Shown: piece after piece, positions 44,605 through 55,508 of the stretch
Numbering within the stretch: position 1 is the stretch's first letter
Layout of the letters: every line of letters begins with the position of its first letter
Assembly (NCBI GenBank): GCA_029931535.1
Contig: JAQPZY010000850.1
Location: 526,167 to 590,166, forward strand
Source of the DNA: Margaritifera margaritifera
Lineage: Eukaryota; Mollusca; Bivalvia; Unionida; Margaritiferidae
Length of the DNA stretch: 64,000 bases
Direction: 5' to 3'
Program-made: the position numbers and the translations under genes
The notes under the pieces: model-generated
The model's database searches: none
Told to the model about the DNA's origin: nothing
The model's input: the letters and a program-made list of their open reading frames with translations, nothing else

Positions 44605-45138
44605 ATGACGGAGACTACGAAGACAATGTATTGGGGTGAGAGTACGACGACAGCAGCAAATGCCGTGGTGAACTTCCAACCGGAAGATTTTTATTTAGAT
44701 TTTGTAGATTTTCTGTCCTCCTCTCAAGAATTTGCGCCTGAAACAACGACTGCTGCTGTTCCACTACCTCTTTGCCTGTCATCGACGATTTTAAAAAGAG
44801 GCAAAAATAAGAATTGGAAATTTTTTTTACAGCGTCAGAGAGAAGCCGAAGAAGTTTTTCTTCAGCAAGAAGAGGAAAGAAGAAAACAAGAAGAAGAAAT
44901 AAGAAAGTTAGAAGAGGAGAAGTGTGAAGGACAGAAGGAAAACAAAACGGTGAGTGTGTTACAAGACATTTTAGTGGAGTTAAAAAATCTGAAAAACATG
45001 TATCAGATTTCTTTAACACAACCTAAGAGAAAGAGACCATCATGGGCCAAACATTCTAAACCCATCACTACTAGTGAGATGCTACCACCACGACCACCAC
45101 CATTCACTACTACTACTACTACCACCAAAGCAGCATAA
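44605..45138 (+). CDS. Coiled-coil / proline-threonine-rich small protein, unrecognised
   Basis: An intact frame of 177 codons from the ATG at 44605 to TAA. The N-terminal ~70 residues contain an acidic/aromatic patch (FQPEDFYLDFVDFLSSS). The middle (about residues 80-120) is a Glu/Lys/Arg-rich helix (FLQQEEERRKQEEEIRKLEE) that should form a coiled coil. A leucine-containing helix (VLQDILVELKNLKNMYQISL) follows, then a basic stretch (PKRKRPSWAKH, possible nuclear signal) and a PPRPPP-(T)n tail. The TATA box, CRE site and downstream AATAAA (about 45385) are all its own. It converges on the zinc-knuckle gene. I do not know the family. Confidence 0.65.
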   Translation: MTETTKTMYWGESTTTAANAVVNFQPEDFYLDFVDFLSSSQEFAPETTTAAVPLPLCLSSTILKRGKNKNWKFFLQRQREAEEVFLQQEEERRKQEEEIRKLEEEKCEGQKENKTVSVLQDILVELKNLKNMYQISLTQPKRKRPSWAKHSKPITTSEMLPPRPPPFTTTTTTTKAA

Positions 45139-45381
45139 GCAACAGCAGGAGGAATAGGAGTTGGTCGTGGAAATGGATTGAGACAGTTGAAGCTGATCAT
45201 GTCCAGTCCATAAGTCTGTTTAACAAACAAACACCCCAACGGTCCTTTTCAGGGCCACCCCATTTGCCAAGAAAAGATAATCATTCCTTTTGCCAAAAAA
45301 TCAAGTAAAACTTTAAACCCATTCCTTGGTTTTGCGTAAGAGTGAGTGAGTGCGTATGTGCGTGCGTGCGTCCATACTCTA

Positions 45382-45391
45382 AAAAAAATAA
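45382..45391 (+). promoter_or_regulatory. Polyadenylation signal of the coiled-coil gene
   Basis: AATAAAG follows a poly(A)-rich stretch about 245 bases after the stop of the gene at 44605-45138. Confidence 0.5.
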
Positions 45392-45514
45392 AGATACTTA
45401 CTTTTTTCCATTCCGGTCTATTCTCTTTTTATACAAAAAAATCACAATGAACATAACACCACACTCAAAAAAGTTCATCGTTCACTGTCAGTCTCTCTTG
45501 TTTTTCTTGAATTT

Positions 45515-45525
45515 ATTCACAGGAA
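45515..45525 (-). promoter_or_regulatory. Polyadenylation signal of the zinc-knuckle gene
   Basis: AATAAA on the minus strand (plus TTTATT within GAATTTATTCACAGG), about 90 bases beyond the stop at 45608. Confidence 0.5.
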
Positions 45526-45607
45526 TCAAGGGTTCTTTTTTTTCTTCTTCTTTCTCACTGTCTTCCAGTCGTCTAGCTTTCTTGCTTTTCTTGACGACGG
45601 GGATAGG

Positions 45608-45970
45608 TTATTCTTCTTCTTTTGGGACTGAAGATCCCTCTGCTTCTTCCCTCTCTGGTAGGTTGTCTTGTTTCTGAGGACACTCCGAAGACCAATGTCC
45701 TTTTTCTTGACAATGATAACAGGTATCTTTCCCTTTGTCTCTCTTTTCATTTCCTTTACTTTGACGTTGTGGACATTCTGGAGCCCAATGTCCTTTCTCT
45801 TGGCAGATATAGCATGTATCTTGACTTTTATCTCGAGAGGCAGAGGAGGAGGAGTCCTTTGTCTTACTGGTATACTTTCCAAGGACTCTCTGTAAAATTC
45901 TGATAGCCACAGACGTCTGTTGTGCTAAATCTCTGACCAGAAGGGCAAGCTTTTCTGACTTCTCTTCCAT
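45608..45970 (-). CDS. Double CCHC zinc-knuckle protein (Gag-like)
   Basis: An intact frame of 120 codons from the ATG at 45970. The first ~35 residues are a helix (MEEKSEKLALLVRDLAQQTS). Two almost identical knuckles follow, CYICQEKGHWAPEC and CYHCQEKGHWSSEC, both C-x2-C-x4-H-x4-C, separated by a basic linker. The tail is acidic (KEEE). Such knuckles bind single-stranded nucleic acid in retroviral Gag and in LINE ORF1 proteins. Here no protease, RT or LTR accompanies it, and the knuckles differ from those of the LINE ORF1 at 48.6 kb. A TATA box lies ~55 bases upstream. The neighbour at 46300-46428 is Polinton-related. Confidence 0.75.
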   Translation of the reverse strand: MEEKSEKLALLVRDLAQQTSVAIRILQRVLGKYTSKTKDSSSSASRDKSQDTCYICQEKGHWAPECPQRQSKGNEKRDKGKDTCYHCQEKGHWSSECPQKQDNLPEREEAEGSSVPKEEE

Positions 45971-46023
45971 CTTCACTGTTTGAAAGTGGAATCACGAATA
46001 GTGATTCTGAGGGTAGGAAGGTC

Positions 46024-46034
46024 TCTATATATAG
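46024..46034 (-). promoter_or_regulatory. TATA box of the zinc-knuckle gene
   Basis: CCCTATATATAGAG on the minus strand, about 55 bases before the ATG at 45970, which is normal for a TATA promoter with a short leader. Confidence 0.55.
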
Positions 46035-46084
46035 GGAGAGACCCTGTGATAAACTTATGACAATTAAAACATACACCCCTGAAC

Positions 46085-46200
46085 TCCAACAAAAAAGGGT
46101 AGGAGTGTTATGGACACACTACTAAACCCTGATATACAACCATACTATACAATCACGCACACGTAGGCAAGGGTAGGTGTACTTATGAGCACACTACTAT
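46085..46200. repeat. Two diverged ~75-bp direct repeats
   Basis: GGGTAGGAGTGTTATGGACACACTACTAAACCC at 46096 and GGGTAGGTGTACTTATGAGC plus ACACTACTATACCC at 46161 are copies of one unit. On the minus strand the GGGTNTAGTAGTGTGT wording recalls the minisatellite that follows Polinton-1 (GGATAGTAGGGTGTGTG). Confidence 0.6.
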
Positions 46201-46299
46201 ACCCTCACACAAACATAACTATCACAAGAGAAGGTATTTTAAGTTTTAGTGTACAACATAGACAAAGACATACACAAAGATACAAATATTGGCAATGAT

Positions 46300-46428
46300 T
46301 CAAGGTTGACAACGTTGTAACGTAAGACTAGAGCTCCAATCCTTTGGCACAGTGTCATTTTACCATCAATGGTTACTACTTTTCTGAGCTAACTAAAATA
46401 GATAACCATATTGTTCACAAAACCACTT
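46300..46428 (-). mobile_element. Polinton-2 remnant: end of protease and following sequence
   Basis: Read on the minus strand, about 115-125 bases match 27243-27345 just past the Polinton-1 protease (GTGGTTTTGTGAACA, ATTGATGGTAAAATGACACT, GTCAACCTTG). The first bases translate as WFCEQYGYLF, comparable with the WFCEH-GYLY end of the Polinton-1 protease reading. Upstream (46440-46870) the protease core is not recognisable. Confidence 0.65.
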
Positions 46429-46439
46429 TTTTATTAACC

Positions 46440-47820
46440 TTTATCCTGACTCGTGGAGTATTTTGACTTTCTAATGTGAGCATAGTGCACCTAAAATAGC
46501 AACACTTGAACATTCTTATACAATATCAAAGATAAACATTAATTTCAATACATTGACTTACTAAAAGCTAGTAGTGGCTAAAGTTTACTAGCCTGCATAC
46601 ACGCCGTTTCGTACTGATTGACCTAGCCAAGCGAACAACGTCTTTACCAACTGTGAGCAGTGTACACAATGAAATATTGTCAAATGAACGCAGTAATAAT
46701 TTCCAAAAACCTATGGTTTGCCTCAAACAGAGAGAAGGTTACCCTTTCTTTGAGTTTCTGAAGACAAGGGTAAATTCTGTGATAGAAATGTTCATTAGCA
46801 AAATGTTTTTCATTCATCAGTTTTAAAAACGTCGTGTTACAATTCTTGTCTAATGACTGCAGTACCATTTGTTATATGCCTCCCAAATATTTAAGATATG
46901 TTATGTTTCTTGCTGCACACGCCTTGCGGCTACAAACAATGTTACAACATTTCCCAAAACCGAAGACGGGAGAACAGTAAAAACACGTCTTGTTCGATTG
47001 GCAGTCTAAAATGGACTGAATGAAAATAGGGCATACATTGTTACAGTTTTACTGAACGCATGTTTTGGGCTCAAGATTGAGAGTGTAGAATAGGACGGTT
47101 ATAGAGTGCAGAATTGGATGGATCATACTCGAGGCATTCTTACACCGTAAAGCTATGTGCTTGTTTTTTTGGTTTCCTTCGGAAAACGGTAGATCTAGAA
47201 GTTTTTTTTTTCGTGACACATTGCAGTGCCAAAGTAGGAACAAAGCTAAGATACCTGACATGCACAAGAACAACTAAACTCAAGATTTTATATGATCCAA
47301 CGATTTACCCAAGGAAGAAAAATCGTTGTACAATTTGTAAGGGGTGCAAGTTTTTGAAAAAATTACAAAACTAACGTCACATTTCACATAATCATTGTGA
47401 CTACTGCCAATATTTGTGGAGAGGCATCTTAAAAACGGGAACAGATACTTGTATCATTTCAATCGAAATCACTGTATAAGAAACTTAGTGTGTGCTTGTG
47501 AAACAGAGAGAATTGACATTACGACGGAGAGAGAGAGAAAGAGAGAGAATATTTTATTCCTACTTTTAAAAATATCACGACACTTACGTTTTTTATGGTA
47601 TATTTTCGTTAAGAAATTTTCAAAAACACACATTCCATTTAAAAAATCACATCGATAGATAAATAAAATCCTCTTTTTTTCCGGTAAAATATCACAAGAT
47701 TGAATTGGAGACATAGTCTCCTAAAATCCTTCTTTTGAAAACGTAGATGTAAAATTCTCACAAAATATTACATCCAAACGTTTCTAAGAAAAACAATTAG
47801 TAGCCCTAAAACTCCCGAAA
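46440..47820. other. Unassigned stretch between Polinton-2 remnant and LINE G1
   Basis: A 62-codon minus frame (46868-46680) and an 86-codon plus frame (47114-47374) are present. The latter ends NRCTICKGCKFLKKLQN, then a stop, then in the same frame HNHCDYCQYLW, which looks like a zinc-binding cluster with one stop. I cannot assign either. The rest is AT-rich. Confidence 0.35.
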
Positions 47821-47904
47821 CAAACAACTACAAAATAAACAACGAAAGGATACATAGCAGTCAAACTGAAGGACCCTCAAAACCTAGGCAAACAACACCA
47901 GTAA

Positions 47905-49376
47905 AATTACAGGAAAAAAAAACTCAAACCACAAACCACACAGAAAAACCCAGTAGTACAAGGCAAAGGAAAAGGGCCGTTAAAAGTACCAACAAAAACT
48001 AAAAAAACCAAACTAACCGTGGAAAATAACTCCATCCGGCAATCCAACACAGGCAATACGGTACCGTATAAATCACACAGTCGCGCACCCCAAAAACATA
48101 AGTATGCCTACCACTCCCCTGATCTGACAATTTACATCAAAAGTAGGGGAATAAATATTAATAACTTAAGCGACCGAACCATTGCCAACGAGCTCACTAT
48201 GAAACAGGGGGGAATATTCCAGATCATACACACAAAAACTGACTATATAGTGGTTCGGTGCGCTACCGCAAAACAGGTAGCTAAATTTCTTGAAATTCAA
48301 ACCATTGGCCCGTACAGAGTAACCATTACTCGACACACATCAAGCGCAACACAGAACCAACCCACCGCAAAAATACACTAAACCGATCTACAACAAAATA
48401 ATTCATGTAAACGCAAAACATGACACTCAAAGCATCGCCACCGAACTACGAAACCAAGGTCAGGAAATTCAAAAAGTAGTAAGGTTAAAAAACAAGCAAC
48501 TCGACCGCCGTACTCCTACAATTTGATACATCGCCACCATCACAGATCCGCTTAGGACCGTACGGCCGATACTACCAGGTACGAGAGTACATAAACAAAC
48601 CCAGATTCTGCATCAAATGTAAAAGGTGGGGACATTACAAAACAATATGCAGATTCCCCGCACGATGCAATAAATGTGGAGGCCCCCACGAGGGGGAATG
48701 CAAGTATGAGGGACAAAAATGCGCGAACTGCCGCAAAACCCACACCCCAAGATCAGGAGATTGCACATATGCGATCCAAGAAGACAAAATAATTAAATAC
48801 ATGGAAACAAATCATGTATCATACACAGTCGCTGCGACTCAAGTTAAAAGCCAAAAACCCTTAAGCGTAAACCCCCCTACCCAAAACCAGGAAAAGAGTA
48901 ATCCACAGGACAAGGGAGACGACAAAAACCCAAATAAAACCCCCAAAAGCACACAATCATCCGCGAAAAATTTGGCACAACCAAAATCAACCAACCCAGT
49001 TAAGGGACCCACCAAAGCCCCACTCTTAAAGGAAAAACAAAACAGCGAAAACAAAGAAAAACACGCAAACACAACCAAAAAAACGCCAACCCCAAACACA
49101 ACGAAAGAAAAAAAAGTACAAAAAACAATCAAAAATTCAGATAATACAAAGCTAACAGACAAGACCTTAATCCCGGTAACACATATTCTAGAACTTATCC
49201 GGGATATAATCGACGGGGTACTCAATCTCAGTCAGGACAACCTCATCCCCGCCGAAACCGTATTTACCCAAATACAAAACCTCATCAATTTGAGGATTAA
49301 CCGCAGGGTTCACACGGAACCATCAAAAGCAACACCAGTAAATAGGGGGAATCCATCATGGAATACAAAACAGTAA
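47905..49376 (+). pseudogene. LINE G1 ORF1 (CCHC nucleic-acid chaperone), frameshifted
   Basis: The reading starts in a basic segment with QGKGKGPLK, a block also present in LINE G2. It continues through a helical/RRM-like part (LTIYIKSRGININNLSDRTI, IVVRCATAKQVAKFLEIQ) to a shift near 48370 and another near 48520. Then it runs LGPYGRYYQVREYINKPRF into three knuckles: CIKCKRWGHYKTIC, CNKCGGPHEGEC and CANCRKTHTPRSGDC. A Lys/Pro-rich tail ends at 49376. The protein coats element RNA in related LINEs. No reliable ATG was seen at its start. Confidence 0.85.
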
Positions 49377-52300
49377 TACAAATACTTCAATGGAACTGTA
49401 GAGGGATAAGACAAAATTTACCCGAATTAATAATCTGGATACAAAACAACCCCATTAAACCGGATATCGTGTGCCTTCAAGAAACTCACTTGAGCGGACA
49501 ACTGCAAAACACGCCAAAAATACCTGGATACTCCACCTGCTATTTTAAAAACAGACCCAATGGGCAGAAGGGCGGTGGACTGGCGACATTTATCAGCAAT
49601 ACACTCTCGAGTGAGTCTATAGAGGGCACTCAACAAACCACAAACAACGATTATAAACCAGAGCACCAAATTATTAAAATTAACAACGGCGCTAAGCCGA
49701 TAACTATAGTAAACATGTACGACCCAGGTGGGACATTAATAATAAAACCCGAAACATACCACTCTATTGTGGGTGGCCTCGGAGAGTATATAATTATATG
49801 CTGGGGACCTAAACGCCCATAGTGAACAATGGGGAGGTAACCACCTGGATAGGAGGGGCGGAAATGTCGAAAGGTGGATCACCCTATCAAACCTAGTAGT
49901 ACTGAATAACGGTACACACACCAGAATTAACCCCTTAAACGGGGCCATGTCAGCGATTGATTTAACACTATGCTCACCCAAAATTGCGGAAATAGCCGAT
50001 TGGGAAGTAGAACAATCCAGAACACTAGGCAGTGACCACTTTCCGATATTAACCTCTGTCAACCTTAAAGTACACAGAAATAACATCTCCCCTCCCCCCA
50101 AATGGAAATTCGATAAAGCGGACTGGGAAATGTTCCGTGCCCTGTGTGAGGGGTTTGATGACGCTCTCTTGTATGACGACAACGTCGAAATCTACAACGA
50201 AAATATCGTTAAAGCGTTGTCGTCGGCAGCGGAGCGGAGCATACCCCGAACGGGAGGGCGGAGCATTAAACAGTCCGTTCCCTGGTGGAATGAAGAATGT
50301 AGACAAGCCATAAAAGAGAAAAAAAGGCCCTAAATAGGTTTAGGCACACTAAAAATTCTCAGGATTTCCTTGTGTACAAAGAGAAAGAACGCCATGTGAA
50401 AAACACTGTATTCACGGCCAAACAAAACTCGTGGAAGGAGTACTGCTCAACCCTAAACTACAAGGCAAACCCAAAACAAATATGGGATAAAATTAAGAAA
50501 ATTAGGGGGAAAACGTCCTTTTCGACCCCAAAACTATCTGGGCTTACAACCGATGCGGAAAAAGCCGAAAAACTAGCCTCACACTTTGCCGGCATGAGCA
50601 GTAATGTCAACCACTCAATAAAATTCCAAAACCACCGGAACGAAATAGAAAGAGAACACCCGGAATTGTTCATAGATAGGGGAAACCACACAAGCCCCTT
50701 AAACGTAGATTTCACTATCCATTCGTGGCGAAAAGCACTCACTAATAAAAAAACCACCTCACCAGGTGAAGACATGCTGGGGTATGAAATCTACAAAAAT
50801 CTCCCCGAAAAAACAGAACTGACGATTTTGGGTCTGCTGAATTTGATCTGGCGATCGGGAGAAATTCCAAAATGTTGGAAACAGGCAATAGTCATACCTA
50901 TCCCGAAACCCGGAAAAGATACAGCAGATATAAATTCGTACAGACCGATTTCACTCACCAACAACATATGTAAAGTCATGGAGACTATGATTAACAATAG
51001 GCTAAAATATCACCTAGAAAGCAAGAAGTTGATATCCAACAATCAAAGCGGATTCCGCAACAAACGATCCACGTTAGATCAATTGCTTCGCCTGGAAGCA
51101 AGTATAAGATTAGCATTTAATGCAAATAGGAAATGCGATCGTAACCTAATCGCCATATTCCTCGACCTGGAAAAAGCATATGATCTAATCTGGACCAAAG
51201 GATTAATTGCTAAATTAAATCACTACGGAATAACTGGCCGAATACATAAATGGATATCTAACTTCTTGACAGGTCGAAATATTCAAACAAGAGTGGGCAA
51301 TCAATACTCTCAAACACACGCACTAGAAAATGGGACCCCTCAGGGCAGTTTACTAAGCCCCACGCTTTTTAACATCATGATAAACGACCTCGACAGGTCA
51401 ATTGATCAGACTTATCTGGACCTATCTCAATTTGCTGACGACAGCGGAATCTGGAGGGCGGGAAACCCCGCCAGCAAAGCTGTGGTTAGCCGCATACAGA
51501 CGGGGCTAGATAGGATTGGTCAATGGGCCGATAGGTGGGGCTTCAAAATATCCCCAGGAAAAACAGTCGGCGTACTGTTTACTATCAAAACTAACACGCG
51601 TAGGGATCCACCTAAACTTTTCCTGAACGGAACCGAAATCAAATTCGAAAAAGTAGCACGCTTCCTGGGAGTGTTATTCGACGAACACCTTACATGGGGC
51701 AGACACATAACAGAGCTAGTAAGAAGATGTGGTCAAGATCTAAACCTCTTGAGGAACCTTAAAGGGACCGATTGGGGGGCGGACCAAGCCACTCTTCTTA
51801 CACTATATAGGACTCTTATTCGATCAAAAATTGACTATGGGTGCCAAGGGTATGCTTCGGCAAACCCCAACCTTCTTAAACAACTAGATCGAATACAACG
51901 CCAGGCTCTGCTTATCTGCACCGGTGCTCTCGGTAACACTTCTAGAGAAGAGCTAGGAATATTAACCGGAGAACTCCCCCTAAACCTTAGAAGGGAGGAG
52001 TTACTCTTAAGATATGCAACAAGGATCTCCATCCATACCAACTCGCACCCTACTCAAAACATCATAGAAAAATGCAACAAGCCCTTTAGGCATAAACTCC
52101 TAAAAAATTTACCGGGGGGAAAAAAAATCCACAATCTGATAAAGGAATTAGACCTCAATAACCTCCAAGCGGAAGTCACTAAATATCCGGACACCGCCCC
52201 TTGGACCTGTAAACCCCCTGTAATAAATGTTAATGCGCTAAACTATGGCGATAAACAACAACAGCCCATAGAAATAAGGGCAAAAGTACTAACAGAAATA

Positions 52301-53200
52301 GAGAGTAGGTATGAGGGATACACCCAAATTTACACAGATGGGTCCAAATCCCCAGACCCAGGACGCACTGCAGCAGCAGTCGTGATCCCGGGTGAAAACA
52401 TCACGCTGGGGACGAGGCTGCCAGATCACTGCTCAATTTACACGGTAGAATTTTGGGCTATTAACGAAGCCATCAAATGGATTCAGGACACCCAAACAAC
52501 AAAAGCAGTGATAATTAGCGACTCCCTCAGCGTGCTGCAAACTCTAAAAACAGGCAACTCCTCCAGCAGAGAAAATTTGTTAAGGGAAGTCTACTTAAGA
52601 CTCAAAATATTGGAACAAAATAACCATACTGTAGAATTTATGTGGGTACCCTCCCACACTAACATACCCGGAAACGAAAGGGCCGACAAAGAAGCTAAAA
52701 ACAAACTAAGCGAATCCGAAATACACCAGTTGGATTACAGCGTCCTTGAAATATACAGTATGATTAGGCTGAAAATAGATATGAAATGGCAGCGGGAATG
52801 GAATAATGCAAAGAAAGGGAGAAAACTCTTCAACCTGCTCAAGTTAGTTAGCAGAAACGTTAGCGTCCCTAACCTAACAAACCCGCATGACTCCAAAGTC
52901 ATAACTAGAATTAAAACTGGAAATACACTACTATCCAGCAGTTTTGCTAGGTTTCTACCTGAGATGAAAGAGGCAGGAATTAATTGCCCTCACTGCCCAA
53001 CCCCAGAAACATTAGGCCACATATTCAATGAATGCCCCTCCTACAGTCAACACCGGAAAAAGTTCCAAGAAAATCAAAAACAACTAAAAGCCCCAGGCCA
53101 ATACCCGAAATTCCTAACTACGGAAAAAATCTACATCAATTCGGTATACAAAAACGTCCTGGCTTATGTATCAGACATCGGAAAGCGAGGTAAAATATAA
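49358..53200 (+). pseudogene. LINE G1 ORF2 (endonuclease-RT-RNase H), two single-base shifts
   Basis: ATG at 49358 lies inside the end of ORF1. Endonuclease: LQWNCRGIRQN, VCLQETHL, GDLNAHSEQWGG (after a shift at about 49800) and GSDHFPI. A second shift in an A-run at about 50325 leads into the 942-codon frame from 50372. RT: IPIPKPGKD, FLDLEKAYD (~51165), GTPQGSLLSPTLFN (~51340), QFADDSG (~51430). RNase H: IYTDGSKSPD (~52330), VEFWAINEA, ISDSLS and GNERADKEA, all four acidic residues present. C-terminal CPHCPTPETLGHIFNEC. Total about 1280 residues. Apart from the two shifts all catalytic residues look intact. Confidence 0.9.
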
Positions 53201-53735
53201 ACCCCGGTTAATAAATCATCATCCGTAGGGAAAGTTAAAATCAATACCGCTAACATAAAACAAACAAGTAGCGTAGATCGCACGAACAGGGAGGAAACCA
53301 GGTATGCCCTCTGCTCTTACGGAGGGGGTACGTTCAAGCGAACCTGGTCCCTCGCACTGCAAGTGCTAAAATCTAGGGATAGAAAAGCAGGGAGGAAACC
53401 AAGTGAATCCACACCCTTACGGTGGAGGGTACGTTTCAAGCGAACCTGGTCCCTCGCACTGCAAGTGCTAAAATCTAGGGATAAAAAGCAGGAAGGAAAC
53501 CAAGTGAATCCACACCCTTACGGTGGAGGGTACGTTTCAAGCGAACCTGGTCCCTCGCACTGCAAGAAGTATCAGAGAATTACAAATTAAAAACATATAT
53601 ACATTCCATCCCGTACCCTTGAAACTAACTATGTAACTAACCCATTGCACGACCACTAACATGCATGCATGAATGAATGAATGATTACCTACTATTTATT
53701 TTTTATTTAAAAAAAAAAAAAAAAAAAAAAATTAT
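53201..53735 (+). repeat. LINE G1 3' UTR with three ~100-bp tandem repeats and poly(A)
   Basis: Units start at 53289, 53390 and 53490 (GGGAGGAAACC...CTTACGGNGG...TCAAGCGAACCTGGTCCCTC). Units 2 and 3 are nearly identical; unit 3 is cut short at 53566. A (TGAA)n run lies at 53667-53683 and poly(A) at 53707-53730. Confidence 0.9.
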
Positions 53736-54540
53736 TTTTTCCTTTTTCTTTTTTTTCTTCTTTCTTTTCTTTTCGTCTCAAACTCGGTGATGGTACTAGG
53801 TGAATTGTCCAAGGAGTAATAACATATTACATGTCCCAAAAAACCACTTCGCTGATATAACGTGGTCCCAATCAGCAAAAGCAACAAAGCACAATAAAGT
53901 TATAACACCCCAAGAACGTAAGGTCACCAAAACAACTCTATTAAGATTATAAGGTGGTCCAAAGCCCAGACCATCAGGGGCCCTTCGCACAAAGCGGAAC
54001 AAAATTCTGAAAAGATAATCGTCACCAAAAACTCATTTAAGAGTATAAGGTGGTTCCAAATCCAAACCATCAGGGGCCCACCGCAGAATGTGGTAACAAT
54101 AAACTACGAATATCACCAAACCAAAATTATCCAAATAAACAAAGAAGCATATGTACCTTGAGATTGGCAGCTGAAACTCATCCCATCAACAAATCAAAAC
54201 TAAAAATGGTCGACAACACAAACCATCAGGACCAGCCGCACAAAGGGCAACGATCAGACTCAAATAAAACTCGAAACAAAACACAAATGGTGCAGATGAC
54301 TTAGGAATAAAAGAAAAATATAGAACACTCCTTGGACGGAACCAAACTCTATTCTTACCCTTTACTAACCCGAAAAACGCCACAAAGTAAAGAGTTCGTT
54401 ATTCAAAATTATATTACAACGTGCAAGACGTCAACAAAATTTTGGCTTAAATAAATCCTGGGTCGCTTGAGCCGTCCGGCGACGCTACGCTCCTCCTTTG
54501 CCGTCACTGACTCCGCCTTTGCCACCTCCAGACAAAAGAT
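53736..54540. repeat. Degenerate repeats between the two LINEs
   Basis: The phrase AGTATAAGGTGGTTCCAAAT followed by CCAAACCATCAGGGGCCC occurs at about 53935-53990 and 54030-54085, and a partial form (AAACCATCAGGACCAGCCGCA) at about 54218. Units are 75-100 bp with spacers. No coding sequence; a T/C-rich run precedes them (53735-53780). Confidence 0.7.
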
Positions 54541-54690
54541 AGGAATAATTAAGTAGTGTGCCTTGCACACATTAAAGCGTTCAATGGGTTGCAGCTCGGT
54601 AACCCATTGACGACTAATTAAGTAGGGCGCTTTGCGCCCATTAACTCGACGTAAATGGCCGAATGGCCGCACACGTCGTTAATCAAACGA
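54541..54690. other. Cluster of three to four hairpins, two with compensatory stems
   Basis: TAATTAAGTA-GTGTGC-CTT-GCACAC-ATTAA (stem 54556-54561/54565-54570) and TAATTAAGTA-GGGCGC-TTT-GCGCCC-ATTAA (54625-54630/54634-54639) share flanks but have different, still fully paired stems. Between them TCAATGGGTT (54581-54590) pairs perfectly with AACCCATTGA (54601-54610). A fourth, CGACGT/ACGTCG, encloses two GGCC words near 54650-54680. (GAAC)n follows at 54687-54704. Confidence 0.75.
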
Positions 54691-54702
54691 ACGAACGAAC
54701 GA

Positions 54703-55437
54703 ACCCGATTATCGCTATAGTTTTCAATTACGTCCCCACAATCACAATTTTCAATCCATTCCAAAATTTATTCTTAACCTTATTAGAAATAAATTATAAC
54801 CCACAAAGAGAGAAAGAGAGAATATAGCAGAGATAAACACATAGGTAGGTAGAGAGAGAGAAGGGCTACACTATTTAGGGGTCGTTTTTTTCAAACTAGT
54901 GAATTTGGAGGCTTGTATGAAGTTACGATTTATGGTACAGTTACAAGTTTGTGTGTTTGGAAAATGGGAAACATCGGATAGACATTTGTGTCGTGACACA
55001 TGTAAAGTGGAGAGTCTGTGCTAGTTTCAAAAACCACAAATCAATAACTGCATCTTCAAAGAATCAACATAGAACGAACTCCGACAACAGCAATAACATC
55101 TTTATTACCAAACCAAACTAACTCTCAATTGCAAACAAGATAACAAACATATCACTCCATGACCTCATGCTACAAACATTCCTAACCTGATATAGAATTC
55201 CACCCAAATTTCGATATAGTTTTCAATCACGTCCGCGCAAAAATTAATTTCAATCCCTTTCCAAGCCACAATATATGCATACAACACAGGACCCGATTAT
55301 CGCTATAGTTTTCAATTACGTCCCCACACTCACAATTTTCAATCCATTCCAAAATTTATTCTTAACCTTATTAGAAATAAATTATAACCCATCAAGAGAG
55401 AAAGAGAGAATATAGCAGACATAAACACATAGGTAGG

Positions 55438-55508
<71 letters not shown>

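Larger units (their letters stand above)
47820..53735 (+). mobile_element. I-like LINE (LINE G1), nearly intact, ~5.9 kb
   Basis: The element has ORF1 with three CCHC knuckles, a 19-base ORF1/ORF2 overlap, and ORF2 with APE endonuclease, RT, RNase H and a terminal CCHC. It then has a 3' UTR with ~100-bp tandem repeats and ends at a poly(A) run (53707-53730). ORF1 knuckles plus RNase H are traits of the I superclade (I/Nimb-like). Codon-level conservation is high and the breaks are single-base shifts, so it is young. A diverged sister lies at 56.1-63.6 kb. Confidence 0.9.

Noticed and set aside
45526..45903. Other frames overlapping the zinc-knuckle gene on both strands
   Set aside because: They lack the CCHC spacing and exist because the knuckle region is a repeated unit without stops in several frames.
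48552..49225. Minus-strand frames opposite the LINE G1 ORF1
   Set aside because: Shadows of the Lys/Pro/Thr-rich plus-strand ORF1; no start context and no independent motif.
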